Below, in pieces: positions 13,379 through 19,258 of a stretch of 19,258 bases of DNA. The DNA lies in the NCBI GenBank assembly GCA_934667575.1, contig CAKUME010000003.1:1-19258 (forward strand). The letters run 5' to 3'. How positions within the stretch are numbered: the stretch's first letter is position 1; every line of letters begins with the position of its first letter. The notes below the pieces were generated by a model. That model had not been told where the DNA came from, did no database searches, and saw only the letters and a program-made list of their open reading frames with translations. The stretch is from an uncultured Eubacteriales bacterium (GTDB lineage Bacteria > Bacillota > Clostridia > Oscillospirales > Acutalibacteraceae). Made by a program: the position numbers and the translations under genes.

Positions 13379-13448
13379 GGGCATGGGTGGGGACACCCGT
13401 AAGGGATGGGGGTGGGTAATCCCCCATCCTTGCGGGGTGCCCGTGCCC
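13379..13448 (-). promoter_or_regulatory. Large GC-rich imperfect hairpin, about 70 nt
   Basis: The arms pair over nearly the whole length. The outer arms are GGGCATGGG (13379-13387) with CCCGTGCCC (13440-13448), one wobble. The middle is ACCCGTAAGG with CCTTGCGGGG, wobble and bulge. The inner arms are GGATGGGGG with CCCCCATCC around TGGGTAAT. No T-run follows on the minus strand, so it is not a normal terminator. It lies in the 5' untranslated region of the RusA-like gene beside the direct repeats. Confidence 0.75.
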
Positions 13449-13471
13449 AACGCGTACGGTACGGACGTAAA

Positions 13472-13485
13472 GTATATATATATAC
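13472..13485. other. AT-only palindrome (possible unwinding element)
   Basis: GTATATATATATAC is a perfect 14-nt palindrome placed between the direct repeats and the hairpin, in otherwise GC-rich DNA. Such alternating AT tracts melt easily and are found at phage and plasmid origins; that role is inference here. Confidence 0.5.
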
Positions 13486-13577
13486 CCTATTTTTGCATGC
13501 GAATTTCGCAAGAATAGCCCTATTTTTGCGCGCCGCGCACGCTGCACGTTTTGCAAGAATAGCCCTATTTTTGCGCG
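13485..13577. repeat. Three direct repeats (iteron-like), candidate origin or operator
   Basis: A 25-bp unit is perfectly repeated at 13508-13532 and 13553-13577 (core CCCTATTTTTGC, preceded by GCAAGAATAG). A third copy of the 12-bp core lies at 13485-13496. Core spacings are 33 and 45 bp, close to whole helical turns. Each long unit is itself an imperfect palindrome (GCAAGAATA-GCCC-TATTTTTGC). A further palindrome TGCGAA-T-TTCGCA lies at 13498-13510. The block follows the primase-helicase gene directly. Confidence 0.8.
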
Positions 13578-13598
13578 GAAAATGCCGCGTTGTTACAT

Positions 13599-15818
13599 TC
13601 ATTCCTTTTTCTTCCTACCCACTTTCTCGTCCTCGGTCCAGAATTCATCCGAGCCTTTGAGCTTCTTTTTTACAGTTTCTGGTTTTAAATCCAGGTAGTT
13701 TGCCATCTCATAGATGGTTGATTCACCGTTATCCGTGGCGGTTGCGTTAAATGCATTGGCCAGCTTTTCAGCGGATTTTTGCGTGCATTTTTCTTTTCCG
13801 GCGTCTGCCCAACGCTTTTTCGCGCCATATCGTCCGGCGGTTTTTAAATCGGAATCCGGCTGCAAATCGGAAAGTACGCCGTTGGTATCCGGCTGATGTA
13901 TGGGGTAATTAAACCATAGGTTTATCGGCTCGAATCGCGGGAACTCGCGCAGCGTGCCCTCAATGCGCCATGCCGTTTTGGACGTGGCCGCCTTGGCCGC
14001 TTTGTCCGCCTCAACGTCCAGCATCCGCAGATCAGCCGGGGACAAGTGCTCCTGACAGATTGCCCGCATCCGCGCCCGGCTGCACGCGTCATCCTGACTG
14101 TATACGTCGGACAAGCCGCGCTGGCTCAGCACGTCGCAGCACAGCTTACAAATCGCGTTGTTTTCCAGCTGTTTGCACAGCGCGTCCGTCAAATCCAGCT
14201 CCACCATGTCCAGCATCGCGTCGGGGTCGCGCGCAAATACGCCGGAGCCGGATGCTCGGTCCATCGACCGTTTGCCGCCCTGTGCGCCTTTGCTGTGGTG
14301 GTGGCAGTAGATCACGGCGCAGCCCAGTTCTCGGCATACCAAGTCAAATTGATTGCAAAACTGTGCCATCTGGTCTGCAGAGTTTTCGTCGCCGGTAATG
14401 ACCTTGTAGATCGGGTCGAGCACCACGGCGATATAGCCTTTTTTCTTCGCCCGGCGGATCAGCTTCGGTGCTAACTTGTCCATTGGGACGGACGCGCCGC
14501 GCAGATTCCAAATGTCGATGCTGCCAACGTGGTCGGCTGGCAGATGCAGCGCGGTATAGACATCGTAAAAACGGTGCAGGCAGCTTGCACGATCCAGCTC
14601 CAAATTGATGTACAGCACCCGCCCTGGCGCACAGTGCCACTGTCCCAGCCATTTTGCCCCCTCGGCGATGCAGATGCATAGTTCAATCAGTGCAAAAGAC
14701 TTTCCGGCCTTAGACGGTCCGGCTAACAGCAGCTTATGTCCCTGCCGCAGCACATTGTCAATCAACGGTGGTGCCAACGGCGGCAAGTTGTTAAATACAT
14801 CTGCAAGGGATTCGGTGTCTGGCAGATTGTCCGTCTCGGATTCAATCCAGTTTACCCATTCATCCCAGTTCGATTTTCCAAAGTTGGTTTCGAGCAAATA
14901 TTGCTTTTTGCCGTCACGCATCGCGCCGGGCATCCTGGACAGGCGGGACGGGTTGCGGCATGCGGAATCCAGCTTCAAGCCGTTTTTCTGGCACACGCTG
15001 TACAGGTAGTCCACGCGTTTGCGATACTCGGTATAATCCGGTGCATCGATACGGACGATTGCGTGCAGGCTTTTACCGCCGGAATATACCAGCGCCGCAC
15101 ACGGTAGGGCAAGCTGATGGATCATCGCGTTTTGCGCTTCCAGCTCAAGCTCGTCTGATTCGATGAGTGCAAAACGGAACTCTGACACATTGTCATTTTT
15201 GCAGCCTGTGCCGTCCAGCGGGTTAAATCGGATCCATGCGCCGGCTTTGGGGTCATAGTCGCCGAGCACGCTGCCAATATCTCCGCCACAGGCCGCCAGT
15301 GCTTCGATCAGTTGCCCGGCTGTGCGGTCCCAGCATCCCTGCGTCGGCAGATATCTTCCGTCCTTTTCCCAGCTTTTCATTACATAACCGACGTTTTCGG
15401 TCGGCTCGAACAGTGCTTCCAGGTAGGCGATCAGCTGCTTGTGTGGCTCCCATTCCTCCGGGATATTCAACTCTCGATTCTCAAGCCAGTTTGCATCCAC
15501 AATTTTGTCGTCGGACGCCGAAAGCATCCCGTCCCAATCAAGTTCCTGCCCCTGCGCTGCTTTCCGCCATCCGTATGATTGCGCAAGGTGATAGATCGTC
15601 GCGGCTGTTACCGGTTTGTCGGTGCCGCGGAAGCTGTCCCATTTCTTCTCGCACTCGCCTGGGTGGTACCGGTCGCAGTCGCGTGCCGACCAATCCGCCC
15701 ATACCGATACCGGCTGCCCCGCCTCTTTGAGCGCCATGCCAACTTCACACCACTGTGAGTAGTCCAGGTCGGACACATGGATGGCATACAGTGCATCCAA
15801 CAGGTCATTTTGATCCAT
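13599..15818 (-). CDS. Primase-helicase (PriCT-2, AEP-like primase and RepA-like ATPase)
   Basis: This 739-aa replication protein starts at an ATG preceded by AAAGGAGG. Residues 1-85 fit PriCT_2 (PF08707): DYSQWCEVGMALKEAG, the WADWSARDCDRYHPGECEKK segment and AATIYHLAQSYGW. Residues 205-310 look like an AEP-type primase core, with an acidic FALIESDELE, the SGGKSLHAIVRID motif (246-258) and DSACRNPSRLSRMPGA. Residues 350-560 form a RepA/RecA-like ATPase: Walker A GPSKAGKS (367-374), Walker B IAVVLDP (463-469) and CHHHSKG. The C-terminal 50 residues contain a helix-turn-helix-like TIYEMANYLDLKPETVKKKL for DNA binding. It probably primes and unwinds at the phage origin, possibly the adjacent repeat block. 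Confidence 0.88.
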   Translation of the reverse strand: MDQNDLLDALYAIHVSDLDYSQWCEVGMALKEAGQPVSVWADWSARDCDRYHPGECEKKWDSFRGTDKPVTAATIYHLAQSYGWRKAAQGQELDWDGMLSASDDKIVDANWLENRELNIPEEWEPHKQLIAYLEALFEPTENVGYVMKSWEKDGRYLPTQGCWDRTAGQLIEALAACGGDIGSVLGDYDPKAGAWIRFNPLDGTGCKNDNVSEFRFALIESDELELEAQNAMIHQLALPCAALVYSGGKSLHAIVRIDAPDYTEYRKRVDYLYSVCQKNGLKLDSACRNPSRLSRMPGAMRDGKKQYLLETNFGKSNWDEWVNWIESETDNLPDTESLADVFNNLPPLAPPLIDNVLRQGHKLLLAGPSKAGKSFALIELCICIAEGAKWLGQWHCAPGRVLYINLELDRASCLHRFYDVYTALHLPADHVGSIDIWNLRGASVPMDKLAPKLIRRAKKKGYIAVVLDPIYKVITGDENSADQMAQFCNQFDLVCRELGCAVIYCHHHSKGAQGGKRSMDRASGSGVFARDPDAMLDMVELDLTDALCKQLENNAICKLCCDVLSQRGLSDVYSQDDACSRARMRAICQEHLSPADLRMLDVEADKAAKAATSKTAWRIEGTLREFPRFEPINLWFNYPIHQPDTNGVLSDLQPDSDLKTAGRYGAKKRWADAGKEKCTQKSAEKLANAFNATATDNGESTIYEMANYLDLKPETVKKKLKGSDEFWTEDEKVGRKKKE

Positions 15819-15830
15819 ATTGCACCTCCT

Positions 15831-17453
15831 TTAAAATAATCCAAAGTCAAATGCGCTGTCAGCGGGATCCGGCTTATATGTCGCCGGAGATACGCCACGC
15901 GGAATAATCCACCCGTTGCACGCGATCCGGTCGATCATGCGCTTGGCGTCCGCAAATTGCCATGTACCGACGTGCTTAAAGCCTTTGCTCTCCAAAAAGC
16001 GGATTTGTTTTGGCGTGGTCAGCCCCTCATTGCGGCGCTTGCCGAGACGGTCAAGCAGCAGCTGCGCTTTCCCGGCACTGTCGATCTCGTCCGGCAGGAT
16101 GCCGAGTTTTTCGAGCGCGGATTGCTGCTTTGCCGTCGGCGGCTGCGCTTCCCATCCAAATGCCGGCGTATAATTCGTCAGATCTTCGGCCTGGATGCTC
16201 ATTTCGTACTGCAGCGGATCCACCAATTTACGTTTGCGTTTTTTCATTTCGGCCAGCTGCTTTGCAAGCGCTTCTTCCCGCTGCGTCACGACATCCTCGC
16301 TTGCCTGCTGTTCAGCGGCTTCGATGTCCTCCGGCTGGCCGGATTCGGCGAGATTTTCTGTCATTTTCTCGGCCACCTCATGATTTTCACAAATCAGATC
16401 TGCCGGCCGGCACAGTTCGTGCCGCTCAGTCATCCATAAAAAGTCGAGCAGCAGCAGCTCTTTTTTGCCCGGATACAGTCGGGTACCGCGCCCGACCATC
16501 TGGCTGTATAAGCTGCGCACTTTGGTGGGGCGCAGCACAACGACGCAATCCACGCTGGGGCAGTCCCAGCCCTCCGTCAGCAGCATGGAGTTACAGAGGA
16601 CGTTATATTTTCCGGCCTCAAAGTCCGCGAGCACCTGCGCCCGATCATCGCTTTGGCCATTGACCTCCGCGGCGCGGAATCCGTGCGCGTTGAGGATGTC
16701 CCGAAATTTCTGCGACGTCTTGATCAGCGGCAGGAACACGACGGTTTTGCGATTCGCGCAGACTTTCGCCATCTCCGCCGCAATCTGCGCCAGGTATGGG
16801 TCAAGCGCACTGCCCAGCCCCTGCACAGCGAAGTCGCCGCCGCTCATGCCCACGCCGGAAATATCCAGATTAAGCGGGATGGTTTGCGCCATAATCCGGC
16901 AAAGGTAACCGTCTTTGATGGCCTGTGTGAGCTTGTACTCGTATGCCAGGCTGTCAAATACTTCGCCCAGATTGCGCATATCGCCGCGGTCGGGTGTCGC
17001 CGTGACGCCCAGCACTTTTGCGTCCGGGAAATGCTGCAAAACACGCTGGTAGCCGTCGGTGATGCTGTGATGTGCCTCGTCAATGATGATCGTGCCGAAG
17101 TAGTCCGGCGGGAACTGGTTGAGCCGCTTATCTCGCTGCATGGTCTGCACACTGCCGACGGTCACACGGTATAAACTATGCAGGCTGGTTTGCTCCGCCT
17201 TTTCGACTGCGCTGCCCAGCCGGACGGATTTCCACAGCTTGTCCGCCGCCTGATCCAGCAGCTCGCCGCGGTGCGCCAGAATCAGCACGCGCTCGCCCGC
17301 CCGCACCTGATCGGCCGCGACGGACGCAAAGACGATCGTTTTGCCGGTACCTGTGGGTAAGACAAGGAGCGTCCGTAGACGCCCCTGATCCCACTCGGCA
17401 TGGATGGCTTGTTTCGCTGCCGTTTGATACGGCCGCATTGCCATTTCTGCCAC
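15831..17453 (-). CDS. DEAD/DEAH-box SF2 helicase
   Basis: This 540-aa SF2 helicase has all core motifs. They are the Q-like RPYQ near residue 7, Walker A PTGTGKT (33-39), motif Ia LAHRGELL, DEAH (125-128), TATP (151-154), and in the second RecA domain the C-terminal motif QMVGRGTRLYPGKKELLLLDF. The C-terminal 180 residues form a charged coiled coil (REEALAKQLAEMKKRKRK), then TTPKQIRFLESKGFKHVGTW, which recurs in phage helicases of this type. The start is taken as the GTG at 17453, directly after the upstream TAA, with AAAAGGGGG 7 nt before it; an ATG three codons on is the alternative. Likely role is branch or fork unwinding in phage replication and recombination. Confidence 0.9.
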   Translation of the reverse strand: MAEMAMRPYQTAAKQAIHAEWDQGRLRTLLVLPTGTGKTIVFASVAADQVRAGERVLILAHRGELLDQAADKLWKSVRLGSAVEKAEQTSLHSLYRVTVGSVQTMQRDKRLNQFPPDYFGTIIIDEAHHSITDGYQRVLQHFPDAKVLGVTATPDRGDMRNLGEVFDSLAYEYKLTQAIKDGYLCRIMAQTIPLNLDISGVGMSGGDFAVQGLGSALDPYLAQIAAEMAKVCANRKTVVFLPLIKTSQKFRDILNAHGFRAAEVNGQSDDRAQVLADFEAGKYNVLCNSMLLTEGWDCPSVDCVVVLRPTKVRSLYSQMVGRGTRLYPGKKELLLLDFLWMTERHELCRPADLICENHEVAEKMTENLAESGQPEDIEAAEQQASEDVVTQREEALAKQLAEMKKRKRKLVDPLQYEMSIQAEDLTNYTPAFGWEAQPPTAKQQSALEKLGILPDEIDSAGKAQLLLDRLGKRRNEGLTTPKQIRFLESKGFKHVGTWQFADAKRMIDRIACNGWIIPRGVSPATYKPDPADSAFDFGLF

Positions 17454-17480
17454 TTAAAATGCCCCCTTTTGCCATGTTTG
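17451..17480. repeat. Gene junction copy 2 (matches 19086-19115)
   Basis: This 30-nt stretch spans the end of the DUF669-like gene and the GTG start of the helicase. It is identical at 25 of 30 positions to the junction before the Sak4-like gene. It encodes the tail W-Q-K-G-A-F, supplies AAAAGGGGG as ribosome site and ends TAAGTG. Confidence 0.8.
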
Positions 17481-17933
17481 CTGCTGCGGAGCAAACTTCG
17501 GTTCCTCTGGCGGCAAAAAGCGTTGGATTTGATTGTTTTGCCCCGTTGTGCCGTCGTTTTTTGTCCATTCGTGGATTTCCAGCTTGCACATTCCGTGCGA
17601 GCCGGGGACAGCCGACCAGTTCATGCGCATTGGCTCGTCTTTCTTTTTCAGCCCGACAGATTCAAAAAACGCGGACAGCAGGCCCTCTGTTTTGCTGTGC
17701 AGGTACAGGCGGTGATCCAGCGTCACTTTGCCTTGCGCGCCGCCGTCCACCTGAATTTTGAGCGTCGCCATATTGCACGGCGGCAGTTTGGCGCTGCCGT
17801 TGAATCGCCCGCGCTCAAAGCTCAGCACGGTAAACGGGTATTTTCCGGCGGGCAGCAGCACCCATTCTGACGAGGATTGCGTAATTTCATCGTCCCAGCC
17901 GTATTCGCGTTCTTGATTTGTGTATTCGTTCAT
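17454..17933 (-). CDS. DUF669-like recombination/ssDNA-binding candidate
   Basis: This 159-aa protein starts at an ATG with AGGAGG 8 nt upstream. It fits the DUF669 family (PF05037), which nearly always accompanies Sak4-type or similar recombinases. Visible are an N-terminal YGWDDE acidic stretch, a beta-rich core (WVLLPAGKYPFTVLSFERGR, NMATLKIQVDGG, KVTLDHRLYLHSK) and MCKLEIHEWTKNDG near the end, followed by a flexible Gln/Pro tail. The core could be an OB-like fold, making an SSB-type role plausible but unproven. Its last residues TWQKGAF mirror the end of the partial protein upstream of the Sak4 gene because both encode a ribosome site for the next gene. Confidence 0.85.
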   Translation of the reverse strand: MNEYTNQEREYGWDDEITQSSSEWVLLPAGKYPFTVLSFERGRFNGSAKLPPCNMATLKIQVDGGAQGKVTLDHRLYLHSKTEGLLSAFFESVGLKKKDEPMRMNWSAVPGSHGMCKLEIHEWTKNDGTTGQNNQIQRFLPPEEPKFAPQQQTWQKGAF

Positions 17934-17951
17934 TTTGCCGTCCTCCTAAAA

Positions 17952-19088
17952 TTAAAAAGGTAAGTCATTGTTGTCACGCATGTCGCAGATCATTTTATAC
18001 ACTTGATCCCATGCGCCGATCAGGCATGCATCCACAAAATCCTTTGGGTAATCCTTGACCGGCATATCCGCCGGGAAGTACCCACGATTGGCCACAACGC
18101 TACGCAGTTCCTGTTCGGTTACGCCTTTAGGCACCATCAAATCCGCCAGTGCGTCCGGGATTCCATGTGCAATCAGCTCGTCCCGCGGCGATTGCTGCGG
18201 ATTATGTGTCACCGGGATGCCCATTTGCTGCGCGGTTTGCTCGACTGCGTACAGCGGGTCGGTTTTCGGCGCAGGCGGTACCGGTGCCTGCGGTGCAGGC
18301 TGTACCGACGTGGTGGGCTGCGGTGCAGCGGGGATTTTCGATGTCATCCGTCCCTGCGGTGTCCAGATATGTGGTGCGATAACGCTGTATTCAAACGGGC
18401 ATTCGTCCGGCAGTCCGAACCGGTTTTTCGCGTCCCAGCATGCATGGTGGGTGGTGTACATTACACGGGTGCGGCCGCCCTGCGCCTTGTTTTTTGCCAT
18501 CTTGCCGTCGCCGTCTTTGATCACGACGGTCTTGTATGTCGCAAAGAGGAGCATGTCGCACCACTCGCGGATCATCGGCGCGACCTGTTTGGTGGTTTTC
18601 ATCGTCCACCGGTCGTAGCTGCCCATCTCGTCGGGTTGCTCAAATTTTGTGATCTGCGCGTGCGCGGTCAGTACGATGTTGTGCCCGGCATTCTTGGTTT
18701 CCTCCAACAAATCGAGCAGCTTGCCGAATTCCTCTTTGATGTAGACGTATCCTTTGCCGTATCCGAAGCCTTCCAGCCCATCAACGTGCGCCCGGCTGCA
18801 CAATGCAGTGATCGCCATGCGCTCCGCCCAGTCGGCAGTGTCAATCACCAACGTCGTACATGGGATGTGCCCCACGCGGACCTCGTTGCACATATCCATT
18901 AGCATCAGCCAGCTGCTCGGCCGCGGTGTGATGCGTTGCACGTCCATCCGGTCGGTGCTGCCCTCGGTGTCGACGAAGATTGCACCGGGAAACTGCGCGG
19001 CAAAGGTCGATTTGCCGATGCCCTCCGGGCCGTAAATGACGGTTTTGATCGGGCTGTCGATCTTGCCGCCGGAAACAGAATAACTCAC
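17952..19088 (-). CDS. Sak4-type RecA-like ATPase (AAA_24), recombination protein
   Basis: This 378-aa protein belongs to the phage nucleotide-binding AAA_24 group (PF13479) that includes Sak4 single-strand annealing proteins. The RecA-like core shows Walker A GPEGIGKST (20-28), IFVDTEGSTDRMDV (37-50), a Walker B-like TTLVIDTADW (78-87) and NIVLTAHAQITKFE, with conserved MGSYDRWTMKTTKQVAPMI. A Pro/Gln/Ala-rich linker follows (about 255-300). A small C-terminal domain contains VANRGYFPADMPVKDYP and ends in DNNDLPF, very like the acidic DDDLPF/DDDIPF tip of SSB proteins. The start is a GTG at 19088 right after the upstream TAA, with AAAGGGGG 8 nt before it; no ATG is near. The next gene is the usual DUF669 partner. 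Confidence 0.9.
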   Translation of the reverse strand: MSYSVSGGKIDSPIKTVIYGPEGIGKSTFAAQFPGAIFVDTEGSTDRMDVQRITPRPSSWLMLMDMCNEVRVGHIPCTTLVIDTADWAERMAITALCSRAHVDGLEGFGYGKGYVYIKEEFGKLLDLLEETKNAGHNIVLTAHAQITKFEQPDEMGSYDRWTMKTTKQVAPMIREWCDMLLFATYKTVVIKDGDGKMAKNKAQGGRTRVMYTTHHACWDAKNRFGLPDECPFEYSVIAPHIWTPQGRMTSKIPAAPQPTTSVQPAPQAPVPPAPKTDPLYAVEQTAQQMGIPVTHNPQQSPRDELIAHGIPDALADLMVPKGVTEQELRSVVANRGYFPADMPVKDYPKDFVDACLIGAWDQVYKMICDMRDNNDLPF

Positions 19089-19115
19089 TTAAAATACCCC
19101 CTTTGTCCATGCCTG
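19086..19115. repeat. Gene junction copy 1 (matches 17451-17480)
   Basis: This 30-nt stretch spans the end of the partial gene and the GTG start of the Sak4-like gene. It encodes the tail W-T-K-G-V-F, supplies AAAGGGGG as ribosome site and ends TAAGTG. It has 25 of 30 identities with the junction before the helicase gene. Confidence 0.8.
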
Positions 19116-19258
19116 CGCCGGTGCAGATTCCGGCGATTTGTCGGCTACGCGGCCATCCTCGATGATGATCTGGCATTCGTCCCCAGTCGAAACGCGGGTC
19201 GCAATGGCTTGCAGCCCCTCCTGTGACAGCCACGCGCCAAACTCCGCCAGTGTCTGCA
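19089..19258 (-). CDS. Unknown early phage protein (partial, C-terminal 55 aa visible)
   Basis: The frame runs in from the right edge and ends at TAA (19089-19091), directly before the GTG of the Sak4-like gene. Visible are a helix (LAEFGAWLSQEGLQAIATRV), the beta-like ECQIIIEDGRVAD, then a Pro/Ala/Ser linker and the end AWTKGVF. I do not recognise the family. Small proteins ending in an I-I-I-x-D-G strand are common just upstream of recombinase genes in Clostridia phages. The frame is preferred over the competing one, which runs on into the Sak4 gene with poor composition. Confidence 0.7.
   Translation of the reverse strand, partial: QTLAEFGAWLSQEGLQAIATRVSTGDECQIIIEDGRVADKSPESAPAQAWTKGVF

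Larger units (their letters stand above)
13333..13602 (-). other. Doubtful 89-aa open frame across the repeat block
   Basis: The ATG at 13602 overlaps the primase-helicase stop (ATGA) with AAGGA just upstream, so it could be translated. The peptide is Arg/Lys-rich and contains RKNRAILAK twice plus a third partial copy (CKNRV), which simply mirror the DNA repeats. It then runs through the GC-rich hairpin. I see no family. I keep it as a possible peptide only. Confidence 0.25.

Noticed and set aside
13337..13450. N-terminal extension of the RusA-like protein to a start at 13450
   Set aside because: The extra 38 residues translate the GC-rich hairpin, lack a ribosome site and exceed the usual family length. 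The ATG at 13336 gives the expected N-terminus.
13485..13577. CRISPR array
   Set aside because: There are only two full copies and one partial copy, with a 20-bp interval between the full copies and no cas genes nearby. Iteron or operator repeats fit better.
18841..19233. 130-codon minus-strand frame across the start of the Sak4-like gene
   Set aside because: It overlaps two better-supported frames, is rich in Arg/Gly/Cys/His and has no recognisable domain.
1..19258. Stop-codon reassignment (as in some gut phages)
   Set aside because: TGA and TAA end most genes at sensible places and TAG ends terL correctly. No gene needs in-frame read-through of a stop.

Overview
The window reads as part of a tailed (siphovirus-type) phage or prophage genome. 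Every gene I accept is on the minus strand, so it reads from right to left. Gene order, the Minor_capsid_1/2/3 series of head-tail genes and the fairly high G+C by eye point to a temperate phage of a G+C-rich Clostridia host (Oscillospiraceae/Ruminococcaceae-like). The host guess is inference. No integrase, repressor, lysis or tail-fibre gene is present, so this is an internal slice. Stops are TGA, TAA and one TAG, consistent with the ordinary bacterial code.

Right part (19258-11865), early replication and recombination: a partial unknown gene; a Sak4-type ATPase with an SSB-like C-terminal tip; a DUF669-like protein; a DEAH-box SF2 helicase; a primase-helicase (PriCT-2, AEP-like primase, RepA-like ATPase); a non-coding block with three direct repeats, an AT-only palindrome and a very strong hairpin (candidate replication origin or control site); a RusA-type resolvase; then small accessory genes.

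Middle (11858-11187), the early/late switch: a tiny membrane peptide, a gene resembling ArpU/RinA-type late regulators, then about 200 nt without genes. That stretch holds an extended -10 promoter, two stem-loops and an intrinsic terminator directly upstream of the small terminase gene. The layout resembles a terminated late leader (lambda pR'-tR', HK022 put) and is one of the best leads here.

Left part (11180-1), packaging, head and tail: small and large terminase, portal, a minor capsid protein, a 48-aa gene, a strong intrinsic terminator, scaffold, major capsid, four head-tail connector or completion proteins, tail tube, a tail assembly chaperone pair that appears to be joined by a +1 (or -2) frameshift, and the first 601 codons of the tape measure protein. 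The minor capsid protein carries a C-terminal extension with an HEMWH zinc-peptidase motif in clearly more AT-rich DNA. It looks like an acquired effector cassette on a virion protein, comparable to the polymorphic MuF toxins.
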